From CALAMC01 sp964459465 (GTDB lineage Bacteria; Zixibacteria; MSB-5A5; GN15; PGXB01), in assembly GCA_964459465.1 (NCBI GenBank), contig CAYWLR010000003.1, forward strand, positions 145,406-209,405: DNA of 64,000 bases. The letters are read 5' to 3'. This document shows positions 8,910-18,027 of this stretch, piece by piece. The notes below the pieces were generated by a model. It did not search any database, was not told the DNA's origin, and was given only the letters and a program-made list of their open reading frames with translations. The translations under genes and the position numbers were made by a program. Positions within the stretch are counted from its first letter, which is position 1. Every line of letters begins with the position of its first letter.

Positions 8910-9400
8910 TCCGCCGCCAACTACAAATCATAGGCGACCGCCAATCCCCCCCAATATGATTGCCAATATTCCGGCCAAAGTGAAGCCTCCGTTTGACAAT
9001 CCTGAAAAATTGTTGCCCTCTTCAAAAGCCATCATAAAAAACCGATAGTTTTTACCCAAATATCAATCAAAACACCTATCAGTTTCTATCAATAGAACTC
9101 TGTTGCCCGTGAATAACTTGTGGAAAACCCGTTGATTAGTATGTTAGGTTTTGTATATTATTGTTATAATATGACTTAACTAAGTATAAAAAGTATTTTA
9201 ATTCGCATTGTCCTTTAACAATATTCAACCGTTGGTTAAGTTATTAAACAATAGTATATTAAGTCATATGATTTTCTTCGTTTGTTTATGAAATGGTTGT
9301 AAGCCGTCGCATAAGATAAATCTTGTTGACTTCTGCATCCATTTTAATTAAGATTGTATGTCGTTTTTATAAGTGGATTATAATTGTAACTTATTGATAC
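8910..9400. other. A/T-rich intergenic region with inverted repeat
   Basis: About 490 bp with no gene and markedly higher A/T than the flanks. An 11-bp inverted repeat (ATATGACTTAA at 9169-9179, TTAAGTCATAT at 9259-9269) spans an A/T-rich core. It could be a regulator site for the glycosidase gene downstream. Replication-origin features were considered and rejected. Confidence 0.4.
9326..9354 (+). promoter_or_regulatory. Sigma-70-type promoter for glycosidase gene
   Basis: TTGACT (9326-9331) and TAAGAT (9349-9354) are separated by exactly 17 bp, placing transcription start near 9361, 40 bp before the ATG at 9401. Pattern match only. Confidence 0.5.
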
Positions 9401-11590
9401 ATGGGATGTTATATGTTAGGGGTGAATGAGGGCCGGTTTACCATTGGAAAAGAAGTCTACTACCCGTTTGCGGTTGAAATGCATTATTTCCGGGTTAATA
9501 AGAGATATTGGTCAGTTTGCTTTGAAAGGATTAAGAAAGCTGGTTTTCGCCTTTTGTCGACAGCGGTGCCTTGGAATTTGCATCAGGGACCAAACAAAGA
9601 TATCGATTTTACCGGGTACAATGATTCCCGAAAGGATTTGATTGTTTTTCTCGAATTGGCCCGCGAGTTTGGTTTTAAAGTCATTTTACGGCCCGGTCCA
9701 TGGATTTCCGGTCAATGGCCGCAGGGTGGCTTGCCAAAGTTTTTATTCCGTGACATAAAGGTTTTCGCGCGCGACTGCAAGGGGCAGGAAATTACCTTAC
9801 CTGATGATCACGGCGTCGAAGGCGGCTACCTGCCGAGTTATCTTAACCCGACATTTCAGCATTCTTTGAAAAATTATTTCAAAACTCTGGTTGAAACAAC
9901 CAAAAATTACATTCACCCGCGTGGACCCGTCTTTATGGTGGAGCTGGATTTTGAAACATCATTTGGCCGCAATTTACATCCGGGATCGGCCGACTATAAT
10001 CCCGAAGTACTCCAGCGTTATTATCCGAGTTTCCTGCAATCGCGTTATGGCGATATCGCCCGTTTGAACAAAGAATATCATTCCAAGGATATTTCCTTCG
10101 AGGCCGTCGAACCACCGCGCAAATTTGATGAAATTGATTTCAAAGAATTACCGATTGTTTTTGACTGGTTTCGTTTTCGGGAACTGACCTTGAAAGCCTA
10201 TTTGACCACGCTGGAAGAAATTTTCAAATCATATACGGTGGAGCCGCTCTTTTTCCGCTCGCTTTACTTTAAGTCGGGGGATTTATTACCCGCCTTTTCG
10301 CTTGTTTCTGGGGAAGAAATCCCCATGCTGGGGACCAACATTTTTCCCCATGGGACCTATTTTGACCTGGCCCAGAAAGGCCGCTATCTGGCCGGCCAGT
10401 ACGATTTCGCCTGGGCGGCATCTTTCACCTCCGGCGCTCCTGCCACCGAAAAGGAACTCAATGCCGGCTTTGCCGATTATCCCGACGGTTTCCGCCGCTT
10501 TTATCTTACCGCCGGCCTGGCCAGCGGTTTCAAAGGACTGAACCATTATATGTTCGTCAGCCGGGATCACTGGCGCGGTGCCCCGCTGGCTTCGGATGGG
10601 ACTATCACCAGCGGTTATGAAGTAGTTCGTAATTTCAATGCCGCCGTCCTGGAATCTAAATTGCATTCCCTGGAACGGCTGGTGAAAGTTTGCGTTGTGG
10701 GAAATCGTTCATACCAATGGTACACCCTGCTCGAAAACCCCAAACAATTCGGTTATATCAAAAAACTGGTGCAGTCGTCGTCGGCCGGGTTGTGTCGCGA
10801 CCTGCTCAAACTGAAAATCGATTATGATATTCGCGAAACGATTGACCCGGCCCGAATGAAAAAATATGACCTTGTCTATATCGCCTCGGCCGAATTCATG
10901 AACGAAGAAATGCAGGAAGGCATCATCGAGTTGCTCAAGCAGGGTACCAATGTCATGTTATGCGGCCTGATGCCCAAATTTGATGGCAATTTCAAGGAAT
11001 GTCAGACTTTGAGTCGCCTAACCCGTATTAAGACCTCCCTCGGCTGCAGCATCGATCGGGTCAAAAGTAAAACCGGTGAATTCACCTCTTATGTTTATGG
11101 ACATGTCGTTTCCACCGACAGCAAAATCAAAAAACTGTTGACCTCGAACCGAAAGACGGTTGGGGTCGCCTCCTCACGATTCAAAGGAACGCTGTTTTTA
11201 TTTACCTTTGATATCGCGTCCGATACCGACCACAACAAGCTGGTCTTCCTGGAATCGATATTAAACGAACTGAAAATTCAACCGTTTGTCTATTGTTCCG
11301 ACCCGTCGGTCGATATTGTCCTGAACCGTTCCGATAAAAAGGTTATCATGTATATCGTGGCGCCGCCGTCGGGCGAACTCGCCGCTTTGTCCAATGCTTC
11401 CACGCGGGAACTAATAATAAGTGCCGATTTACGGAAAGCCGGGTTGGCTTCCGCCAAGTTAAAGGTCAAAGACCTTCTGGCTCCCGAAGAAACGCCGGCG
11501 TTGAAAATCTCGGCCGATAATCTTCGACGGGGGATTGCCATGAATGTCTCTTACCCCGACGGACAAATCCTGATGTTTGAAAAAGGCTAA
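9401..11590 (+). CDS. GH35-type beta-galactosidase family protein
   Basis: The 729-residue product has the glycoside hydrolase 35 TIM-barrel signature: VEMHYFRVNKRYW near residue 25, PWNLHQG near 65, and VILRPGPWISGQWPQGGLP near 100, the last being the family's RPGPY-GGLP block. The acid/base region is VELDFETSFG, with Glu185 aligning to the second Glu of the usual ENEYG; Glu181 is also there. The C-terminal 300 residues include a Rossmann-like segment as in beta-galactosidase trimerisation domains. No signal peptide is seen, so it is probably cytoplasmic. It has its own promoter and lies directly before the transpeptidase gene. Substrate is unproven: the acid/base motif is divergent. The start could also be ATG 9413. 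Confidence 0.8.
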   Translation: MGCYMLGVNEGRFTIGKEVYYPFAVEMHYFRVNKRYWSVCFERIKKAGFRLLSTAVPWNLHQGPNKDIDFTGYNDSRKDLIVFLELAREFGFKVILRPGPWISGQWPQGGLPKFLFRDIKVFARDCKGQEITLPDDHGVEGGYLPSYLNPTFQHSLKNYFKTLVETTKNYIHPRGPVFMVELDFETSFGRNLHPGSADYNPEVLQRYYPSFLQSRYGDIARLNKEYHSKDISFEAVEPPRKFDEIDFKELPIVFDWFRFRELTLKAYLTTLEEIFKSYTVEPLFFRSLYFKSGDLLPAFSLVSGEEIPMLGTNIFPHGTYFDLAQKGRYLAGQYDFAWAASFTSGAPATEKELNAGFADYPDGFRRFYLTAGLASGFKGLNHYMFVSRDHWRGAPLASDGTITSGYEVVRNFNAAVLESKLHSLERLVKVCVVGNRSYQWYTLLENPKQFGYIKKLVQSSSAGLCRDLLKLKIDYDIRETIDPARMKKYDLVYIASAEFMNEEMQEGIIELLKQGTNVMLCGLMPKFDGNFKECQTLSRLTRIKTSLGCSIDRVKSKTGEFTSYVYGHVVSTDSKIKKLLTSNRKTVGVASSRFKGTLFLFTFDIASDTDHNKLVFLESILNELKIQPFVYCSDPSVDIVLNRSDKKVIMYIVAPPSGELAALSNASTRELIISADLRKAGLASAKLKVKDLLAPEETPALKISADNLRRGIAMNVSYPDGQILMFEKG

Positions 11591-11609
11591 GGCGCCGACC
11601 GATTTAACC

Positions 11610-13304
11610 ATGCGTGAGCTCAAACTGATTGTCATCGTGCTGGCCGGGTGTCTGGCCCTGCCGCATTGTTCCGATTTAAATGTCGAAAAGCTGTATTCCA
11701 ACGGCGTTGTGGCATCATCATCGCCCATCGCATCCGCCATCGGTCTGGAAATACTGAAATCCGGCGGCAATGCGTTCGACGCCGCTGTGGCCACTGCCTT
11801 GGCGGCGGCCGTGAGTTATCCGCAGGCGGGGAATATCGGCGGCGGCGGATTCGCTCTGATTTATGACTCACAGACCAAAAGGGTCAAAGCTCTGGATTTT
11901 CGCGAAATCGCCCCCGGCGCCGCGACACCCAATATGTTTTTGGATGATAGCGGCAAAGTCATTGAAAATGAATCGCTTTTGGGAGTCAAAGCCGCCGGCG
12001 TCCCCGGGACAGTCGCGGGTTTATACGAATTATGGCAAAAACATGGCTCGCTAACCTGGTTTGAACTGGTAAAACCGGCCATGGACCTGGCCGATTCCGG
12101 GTTCGTGCTAAGCCCACACATGACGGATGCTTTTAAAGAATACCAGAAAGACCTGGCCCGATTCGAGGAAACCCGAAAGGTGTTTTTCGAAAACGGCACC
12201 GTCTTATCGGCCGGTAAGAAGCTGGTCCAGAAAGACCTCGCCGCGACCCTTGAACGAATCGGTTTAAGCGGTGATTCCGGATTCTATTTTGGACCGACCG
12301 CCGATCTGATTGTTGCCGCGATGCAAAAGCACGGCGGTCTGATCACGAAAGCTGACCTTGAGCAGTACAAGCCGGTTTGGCGCCAGCCGCTTTCATTTGA
12401 ATTCGACACCCTGCAAATTTTTTCCATGCCGCCGCCGTCATCGGGCGGTGTTATCATGGGGCAAATATTGAAGCTTCTGGAACCGTTCGATTTCTACGGA
12501 TATAGCCCTGACCATCCGGAGTATATACACCTGTTTACCGAGGCCTGCCGCCTGGCTTACGCCGATCGGGCGGTGCATCTGGGCGATCCCGATTTCGTTC
12601 ATAATCCCGTCACCGAATTGCTCGACTCGACCTATCTCGAATCACGTCGTAGCCAGATCGATATAAAACGCGCCGGACGCTCCGAAAAAATCGGATCCGG
12701 ATTGCCGGATACTTATCAGGAATCTGAAAACACGACCCATTTTTCCGTCGTCGACAAAGATGGCAACGCCGTCAGCATAACCTACACCATCAATACCGCC
12801 TTTGGATCGAAGCTGATTGTGGATGGCGCTGGCTTTTTGCTCAATAATGAAATGGATGATTTTTCCTTGAGCCCGGGCGTTCCCAACTTTTTCGGATTGC
12901 TCGGCGGTCAGGCCAACGCCATCGCTCCGCATAAACGAATGCTGTCTTCGATGAGCCCCACCATCATTTTGAAAAAAGGACAGCCATACCTTGTTTTGGG
13001 TTCTCCGGGGGGCTCGCGGATTATAACGGCCGTGGCACAAACGATCCTCAACGTGGTTCGTTTCGATCAAACAATCTCAACCGCCGTTGCCACCCCGCGT
13101 TTTCACCATCAATGGTTGCCCGATACTCTTGCTCTTGAAGAAAAATCATTCGCCCCGGAAATATTGGACGCACTCAAGAAACTCGGTCATAGCATCAAAG
13201 AAACAAAACGCTATTCCGATGTCGAAGCAATTTTGATCGATGATGATGGTTTTCTGATCGGTGCTTCCGACCCGCGCGGCGAGGGAGCCGTCGCCGCCTA
13301 TTGA
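11610..13304 (+). CDS. ggt: Gamma-glutamyltranspeptidase (glutathione hydrolase) lipoprotein
   Basis: This enzyme cleaves the gamma-glutamyl bond of glutathione and related peptides and self-processes into two subunits. The N-terminal nucleophile is the first Thr of NTTHFSVVDKDGNAVS (Thr375 in this numbering), where the small subunit would start. Other family blocks are SGGNAFDAAVATALAA, GNIGGGGFAL, PPPSSGG and LGSPGGSRI. I chose ATG 11610 because it gives a lipoprotein signal (MRELKLIVIVLAGC, lipobox LAGC); a TTG at 11577 in frame would add 11 residues and overlap the glycosidase gene. Neither start has a good ribosome site. The lipobox predicts periplasmic membrane anchoring. The gene ends 7 bp inside the convergent gene that follows. 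Confidence 0.93.
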   Translation: MRELKLIVIVLAGCLALPHCSDLNVEKLYSNGVVASSSPIASAIGLEILKSGGNAFDAAVATALAAAVSYPQAGNIGGGGFALIYDSQTKRVKALDFREIAPGAATPNMFLDDSGKVIENESLLGVKAAGVPGTVAGLYELWQKHGSLTWFELVKPAMDLADSGFVLSPHMTDAFKEYQKDLARFEETRKVFFENGTVLSAGKKLVQKDLAATLERIGLSGDSGFYFGPTADLIVAAMQKHGGLITKADLEQYKPVWRQPLSFEFDTLQIFSMPPPSSGGVIMGQILKLLEPFDFYGYSPDHPEYIHLFTEACRLAYADRAVHLGDPDFVHNPVTELLDSTYLESRRSQIDIKRAGRSEKIGSGLPDTYQESENTTHFSVVDKDGNAVSITYTINTAFGSKLIVDGAGFLLNNEMDDFSLSPGVPNFFGLLGGQANAIAPHKRMLSSMSPTIILKKGQPYLVLGSPGGSRIITAVAQTILNVVRFDQTISTAVATPRFHHQWLPDTLALEEKSFAPEILDALKKLGHSIKETKRYSDVEAILIDDDGFLIGASDPRGEGAVAAY

Positions 13305-14524
13305 GGATTGCCTGGTGACCCCGGAGCCGGAGATTCCAACGGTATGAATGCTTTACGAGTTTGTTTATTCAGATTCAGATATCCCAGCACGGCCGCGCCG
13401 CCGCCGACAATGAATACCAGAACGTAAATTATCCAACCCAGAATGGAAACGGAAAACAATACCGAGAGTACTATCAGCCCGATTAAAAATTCCACTCCGA
13501 TCGGGCCCTTATCCCGGCCGAATATCACGAATATCAGTCGTCCCAGTCCGATGGCGACATAGATCTTGCCGATATAAAACAACGCGATTCCGAAACAAAA
13601 CAACATCAACGCCACCGGGATACCGATCAACAGGGCAAAGAAAATTATCCCCCCGATGAGGACCACGGCATAAGTCAAAATACCGACCGCAAAAGCCATC
13701 CCGGGAGCTTTTATTACCTGCTCCGAGGCCGCCCGCGTATGCCTCTTGAAAAGCAGAATAAAAACATAACCCGTTACCAACGCCAGCAGAAACATGGCAA
13801 AACGGAAGAATAACGGGAAATCCGTCGGGATTTTAATCTCGGTTTTTTCTTCAGGCACGGTCCACTGCGTCTTCCCACCAATGTGGGCGCTTTCATCGAC
13901 AATGGCTTCATTGAAACTTTCATATACGAAATCACCGGCGATACGGGCCTTGTCGGTTATTTGTATATCTCCGCCTTTGACCTTGATGTTCCCCACGATA
14001 CTGCCCGCTATCACCACGTATTCCGCCGCAATTTCGACATCACCGCCACACTCGCCGGATATCGTAACCCTTCCTCCGGCACAGGTTATATCCTGTCCGA
14101 TTATCGCACCGCGACGGACGCTTATCTTATTGCCTGCCGCCAGCACGTTGCCGTTGATCTCGCCGCTGATTTGAATGTCATTACACAGGGCCCGAAGTGA
14201 CTTGGCAACGGTCCCTTCGACGTCGGCCCGGATGGCGCAGACATTGAGATTGCCGTTGATTTCGCCGTTATGAAAAAAGTCCTGGGCGAGGGCGCTGACA
14301 TCGCCGTTTACCCGGCCCATGATTTCTGCGTCGGTCTGAAAAATATAAATATCGTCTTCTATGAGTTCGTCTCGATTGACGGCAATATCTTGCCCCGACC
14401 AGAATACTGACGGCCGGGCGGCCTGCGGCACCGCCAGAATAAGCGCCGCCAGCGATAGGCAAATTAGCCCCTTTATTATTCCCGGTTTGATATAATGCAT
14501 CAGTTTTATAATACGGCCGCCCAT
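13298..14524 (-). CDS. Polymer-forming (bactofilin-like) domain membrane protein
   Basis: The 408-residue protein starts with a signal sequence (about residues 1-35), then about 190 residues of short beta-helix repeats (GRVNGDVSALAQDF, GEINGNLNVCAIRADVEG, GEINGNVLAAGNKISV) like those of bactofilins, then four or more transmembrane helices (from about residue 255) and a short basic tail. The topology puts the beta-helix outside the cytoplasm. ATG 14524 was chosen over one 29 codons upstream because GGAGAGG lies about 10 nt before it and it gives a cleaner signal. It is divergent from cstA and convergent with the transpeptidase gene. Role unknown; scaffold or envelope protein by inference. Confidence 0.8.
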   Translation of the reverse strand: MGGRIIKLMHYIKPGIIKGLICLSLAALILAVPQAARPSVFWSGQDIAVNRDELIEDDIYIFQTDAEIMGRVNGDVSALAQDFFHNGEINGNLNVCAIRADVEGTVAKSLRALCNDIQISGEINGNVLAAGNKISVRRGAIIGQDITCAGGRVTISGECGGDVEIAAEYVVIAGSIVGNIKVKGGDIQITDKARIAGDFVYESFNEAIVDESAHIGGKTQWTVPEEKTEIKIPTDFPLFFRFAMFLLALVTGYVFILLFKRHTRAASEQVIKAPGMAFAVGILTYAVVLIGGIIFFALLIGIPVALMLFCFGIALFYIGKIYVAIGLGRLIFVIFGRDKGPIGVEFLIGLIVLSVLFSVSILGWIIYVLVFIVGGGAAVLGYLNLNKQTRKAFIPLESPAPGSPGNPQ

Positions 14525-14558
14525 AACAATTGTTGCCTCTCCCGGGCAGACAAATATA

Positions 14559-14587
14559 TTGCCTGAAATAAATTGTATGAGTATAAT
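14559..14587 (+). promoter_or_regulatory. Promoter of cstA
   Basis: TTGCCT (14559-14564) and a perfect TATAAT (14582-14587) are 17 bp apart. Transcription would start near 14594, which supports ATG 14624 and excludes the upstream in-frame start at 14573. Confidence 0.7.
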
Positions 14588-14623
14588 GCAGGCCGATTTG
14601 AGAATTGGCAATATATTTTTGCT

Positions 14624-16378
14624 ATGAATATCCTTGAGTTATTTTTATTCGCGATTATCTTGTTTGTCCTGGCATACCGGTTTTATGCCCGATATCTGGC
14701 GCGCAAAATGGGCGAAAAATCGGATCGCCAGACACCCGCCGTCGATAAAAACGATGGCAGAGATTTCGTGCCGACTTCAGTCCCGGTGCTTTTCGCCCAT
14801 CATTATGCAACCATCGCCGGGGCTGGGCCGATAATCGGGCCGACCATGGGAATTTTATACGGCGTTGGTCCGGCCTGGTTGTGGATAGTCATCGGCGGCA
14901 TCTTGTTCGGTGCCGTCCATGATTTTTCTGCCCTGTTTGCCTCGATTCGCGAGGGGGGACAATCCATTGCCGAAATCGCCCGCAAGGCTTTGGGTGATTT
15001 CGGATTCCTGTTGTTTATCGCTTTTACCGGAATTATGCTGATTCTGGTCACATCGGCTTTTTTGTCACTGACAGCCGTCTCGCTGACTTCAATCTGGCCC
15101 ATCGACAGGCTCGGTCTTGAAGCCGGACAAACCCTTCTGAAAATGCGCCTGGTCGACGATCAGCCGATGGGAGTAATCGGTGGTATCGCCTCAACGTCGG
15201 TCATAATCATAACCGCCTGCGCGCCGCTTCTGGGTTTTTTGATTTTTAAACGCCGCATAAATACCATTATATCTTTTGCTCTCGCCATTGCGGTATGTGT
15301 TATCTCGGTGTATGTCGGCTTTCAATGGCCGGTTTCGATGTCGAGCCTGACCTGGATGATTATTATTTCCGTTTACGTCTTCATCGCCGCCGGACTGCCG
15401 GTCTGGACCATTCTGCAGCCGCGCGATTTCATTAACGTCCAGATATTGTATTTCGGGCTTATAGTTATGACCTTATCGGTTATTATCGCCGGATTTGGCG
15501 GAGCGAGCACCATCCACATGCCGACCTTCAATCTGGCCGAGGGTCAGGCCCAGATGGGTCCGGTCTGGCCGATTTTATTTATTATAATTGCCTGCGGGGC
15601 CATCTCCGGTTTTCATGCTCTGGTGGCCGGAGGAACTACCGCCAAACAGCTGGCCCGCGAATCGCAGGCCAAAGTGGTCGGCTATGGCGCCATGATTCTC
15701 GAATCGGCTTTGGCTGTTTTGGTTATCCTCGCGATTGCCTCGTCGCTCAAATACGCCGATTATATGACCATCACCTGGCCGGCGGCCGGTACCGGCAATC
15801 CGATTCTGGCCTACGCTCTGGCGGTCGGAAATCTGGCCCACCGGGCATTGGGAATTCCCGTCGCATTCGGCGCTATCATTGGTATCCTGATGGTCGAGGG
15901 TTTCGTGGTCACCACCCTCGATTCGGCGGTCCGCCTGAATCGCTATATTTTCGAGGAACTCTGGAAACGTATCTTTAAAAGTGCCCCGGCCCTCTTCAGC
16001 AAATTCTGGTTTAATTCCGCCCTGGCCGTAAATCTTATGTTTATTTTGGCCGTGAGTAACGGCTACAAACTCATCTGGCCGGTTTTTGGGGCCAGCAATC
16101 AGCTTCTGGCGGCCTTGAGCCTTCTGGCCGTCTCCGCCTGGCTAAGGCTTCGCGGCCGCGCCAACTGGTTTACCCTGGTTCCGGCCGTTATTATGCTTAC
16201 AACCACAATTGCCGCCCTGATTTATTATCTTGTCGAAAAATATATACCGGCGGGCAATATTGCCCTAATCGTTACCGACATAATTCTGTTGATTCTGGCC
16301 TTTGGCGTGGTCTTCCAGACATGTCGTAAATCATTCGGCGGCAGAAGACAGCAGGAATCCTCGGCAATTTCCACCTAA
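14624..16378 (+). CDS. cstA: CstA-family peptide/pyruvate transporter
   Basis: The 584-residue polytopic membrane protein belongs to the CstA carbon-starvation family, inner-membrane transporters implicated in uptake of peptides or pyruvate. Family blocks are FVPTSVPVLFAHHYATIAGAG followed by GPTMGILYG near residue 60, VHDFSALFASIREGG, and GFHALVAGGTTAKQLARES near 340. About 15 hydrophobic segments are visible. Length is shorter than the roughly 700-residue E. coli protein, as in many CstA homologues. The start is fixed by the promoter at 14559-14587. The neighbouring gamma-glutamyltranspeptidase also handles peptides, which fits amino-acid scavenging (inference). Confidence 0.93.
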   Translation: MNILELFLFAIILFVLAYRFYARYLARKMGEKSDRQTPAVDKNDGRDFVPTSVPVLFAHHYATIAGAGPIIGPTMGILYGVGPAWLWIVIGGILFGAVHDFSALFASIREGGQSIAEIARKALGDFGFLLFIAFTGIMLILVTSAFLSLTAVSLTSIWPIDRLGLEAGQTLLKMRLVDDQPMGVIGGIASTSVIIITACAPLLGFLIFKRRINTIISFALAIAVCVISVYVGFQWPVSMSSLTWMIIISVYVFIAAGLPVWTILQPRDFINVQILYFGLIVMTLSVIIAGFGGASTIHMPTFNLAEGQAQMGPVWPILFIIIACGAISGFHALVAGGTTAKQLARESQAKVVGYGAMILESALAVLVILAIASSLKYADYMTITWPAAGTGNPILAYALAVGNLAHRALGIPVAFGAIIGILMVEGFVVTTLDSAVRLNRYIFEELWKRIFKSAPALFSKFWFNSALAVNLMFILAVSNGYKLIWPVFGASNQLLAALSLLAVSAWLRLRGRANWFTLVPAVIMLTTTIAALIYYLVEKYIPAGNIALIVTDIILLILAFGVVFQTCRKSFGGRRQQESSAIST

Positions 16379-16429
16379 TTGCTTATACGGCAATAAATAA
16401 AATCATTACCGTGCCGATATTTCCTATAA

Positions 16430-16448
16430 GCGGGCAGATTTTGCCCGC
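16430..16448 (+). terminator. Hairpin between cstA and GGDEF gene
   Basis: GCGGGCA (16430-16436) pairs with TGCCCGC (16442-16448) around GATTT. The tail ATTTGG is a poor T tract, and the hairpin ends 12 bp before the next start codon, so it may terminate cstA transcripts weakly or limit translation of the cyclase. Confidence 0.4.
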
Positions 16449-16460
16449 ATTTGGATAATT

Positions 16461-18026
16461 ATGAAAATTTTTCATGACAGGGGAAGAACCCTTCTTCCCA
16501 GGGTGGATACCATATTCCTCTTGTCGCGCCAGATGATTCTCTTCGGGGCGATCTGGGTATATTTCTCCGCCAATTTGAATTACACCTCCAAATTAATTCT
16601 GTTGTCATTATTGGGAGCATTTGTCCTGCAGCTTTTAATCTTCTGGGCGATCATGCGCGATAAAAATCTTGACCTCAAGAAGGCTTACCTGTTCATGATT
16701 ATTTTCGACCTCGTATTCACGTCCGTATTGATTAAAATGACCGGGGGATTCTACTCGGAATATTTCCTGTTCTATTATCTGACCGTCGCTTTTACCGGCT
16801 ACATTTTGGCTTTTTGGGCGGCCACGATTATGGTGGCGGCCCTGTCGCTGATATATGCCGGCATCTGCCTGACCGGATTCTCGACCGGAACAATTCCCGA
16901 TATCATCATTCGGATGGGGATAATGTGGTTTTTCTTTATGGCTATCGCGTTCGTTTCGGATTATATCCGTCGTTCGGAACAAAGACTCCTCAATCTCTTT
17001 AATACCCTCAATCAAAGAACCACGGAGTTGGAAAAATCGCAGGTTCATCTGGAAATGATTTATGAAAACCTCCGCACTCTGGGATCGTTTTTAGACATTG
17101 ACGGCATTATCGAAGAAGCCATGCGTATCATGGGCGAAATTCTGGCCTATCCCGCCAGCGCCCTATTGCTGATTGGCCCCGGCAACAACCTCATCTATCG
17201 CGGGCGTAATATCGCCGGCCAGTCCAATTTCCATTTGAAAGCCATGGACAAAGATAAAAACAGACTCCTGCAACTGGTCTTCGAACAGGGGGAACCGGTT
17301 CGGGTCACCGATATTTCCGGGCGCGATGATTATCAGCCGCTTCGCAAAACTACCCATGCCGTAATGCTGGTGCCGATGATTTCCCACGGGCTGGCCAAAG
17401 GGGTCCTGATTGCCGAGTCGCCAGACACCGATGCCTTTTCTAATAAGGATGAAAAATCGATGGTGGTGGTTGCCCGCTCCGCGGCTATGGCTCTGGATAA
17501 TGCCATGCTCCATAAAAAGATGGAAGAATTGACCATAACCGACGAACTCACCGGAATATATAATTATCGCTATTTCACGCAAAAACTAAAAGAAGAACAG
17601 AGGCGTGCCGCCCGCTATGATTTGCCCTTATCCCTGATTATGCTTGATATCGACTGGTTCAAAAAATTTAATGATACTTATGGACACGAGGTCGGTAATA
17701 TCGTATTAAAAGGCATGACCTCGGTGGTCAAAAAGTGTATCAGGGATGTTGACGTTTTCGCCAGGTACGGCGGTGAAGAATTCGCGATACTCCTGCCCCA
17801 GACCCCTAAAGTCGAAGCGGTTCGTATCGGCGAAAGAATTCGCGAATCGGTCGAAGCCGCCACCTTCGGCGGTCGTGATAATGTACCCGACCTCAAAGTC
17901 ACCGTATCGGTGGGCGCATCGTCATTCCCTGAAAACGGCAAACCCTATGATGAATTGCTGTCCCTGGCCGACCAGGCCCTCTACCGGGCCAAGGGAGCCG
18001 GGAAAAACCTGGTATGTGTGATTTGA
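16461..18026 (+). CDS. Membrane GAF-GGDEF diguanylate cyclase
   Basis: The 521-residue protein makes cyclic di-GMP from two GTP. It has about six transmembrane helices (residues 20-165), a short coiled coil (170-200), a GAF-type sensor domain (about 205-345) and a C-terminal GGDEF domain (about 355-521). The active site is GGEEF at 437-441, an accepted active form, and the metal-binding LDIDWFKKFN is intact. The inhibitory I-site RDVD lies exactly five residues before GGEEF, so product feedback inhibition is expected. It is followed after 1 bp by nagZ, suggesting co-transcription with peptidoglycan-recycling genes. The signal sensed is unknown. Confidence 0.93.
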   Translation: MKIFHDRGRTLLPRVDTIFLLSRQMILFGAIWVYFSANLNYTSKLILLSLLGAFVLQLLIFWAIMRDKNLDLKKAYLFMIIFDLVFTSVLIKMTGGFYSEYFLFYYLTVAFTGYILAFWAATIMVAALSLIYAGICLTGFSTGTIPDIIIRMGIMWFFFMAIAFVSDYIRRSEQRLLNLFNTLNQRTTELEKSQVHLEMIYENLRTLGSFLDIDGIIEEAMRIMGEILAYPASALLLIGPGNNLIYRGRNIAGQSNFHLKAMDKDKNRLLQLVFEQGEPVRVTDISGRDDYQPLRKTTHAVMLVPMISHGLAKGVLIAESPDTDAFSNKDEKSMVVVARSAAMALDNAMLHKKMEELTITDELTGIYNYRYFTQKLKEEQRRAARYDLPLSLIMLDIDWFKKFNDTYGHEVGNIVLKGMTSVVKKCIRDVDVFARYGGEEFAILLPQTPKVEAVRIGERIRESVEAATFGGRDNVPDLKVTVSVGASSFPENGKPYDELLSLADQALYRAKGAGKNLVCVI

Positions 18027-18027
18027 T

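Noticed and set aside
9060..9290. Replication origin or dif site
   Set aside because: A/T-rich with a DnaA-box-like TTGTGGAAAAC, but only one weak box, no dnaA/dnaN/gidA neighbours and no XerCD-type core.
11577..11609. TTG start of the gamma-glutamyltranspeptidase
   Set aside because: No ribosome site; the ATG at 11610 gives a better lipoprotein signal.
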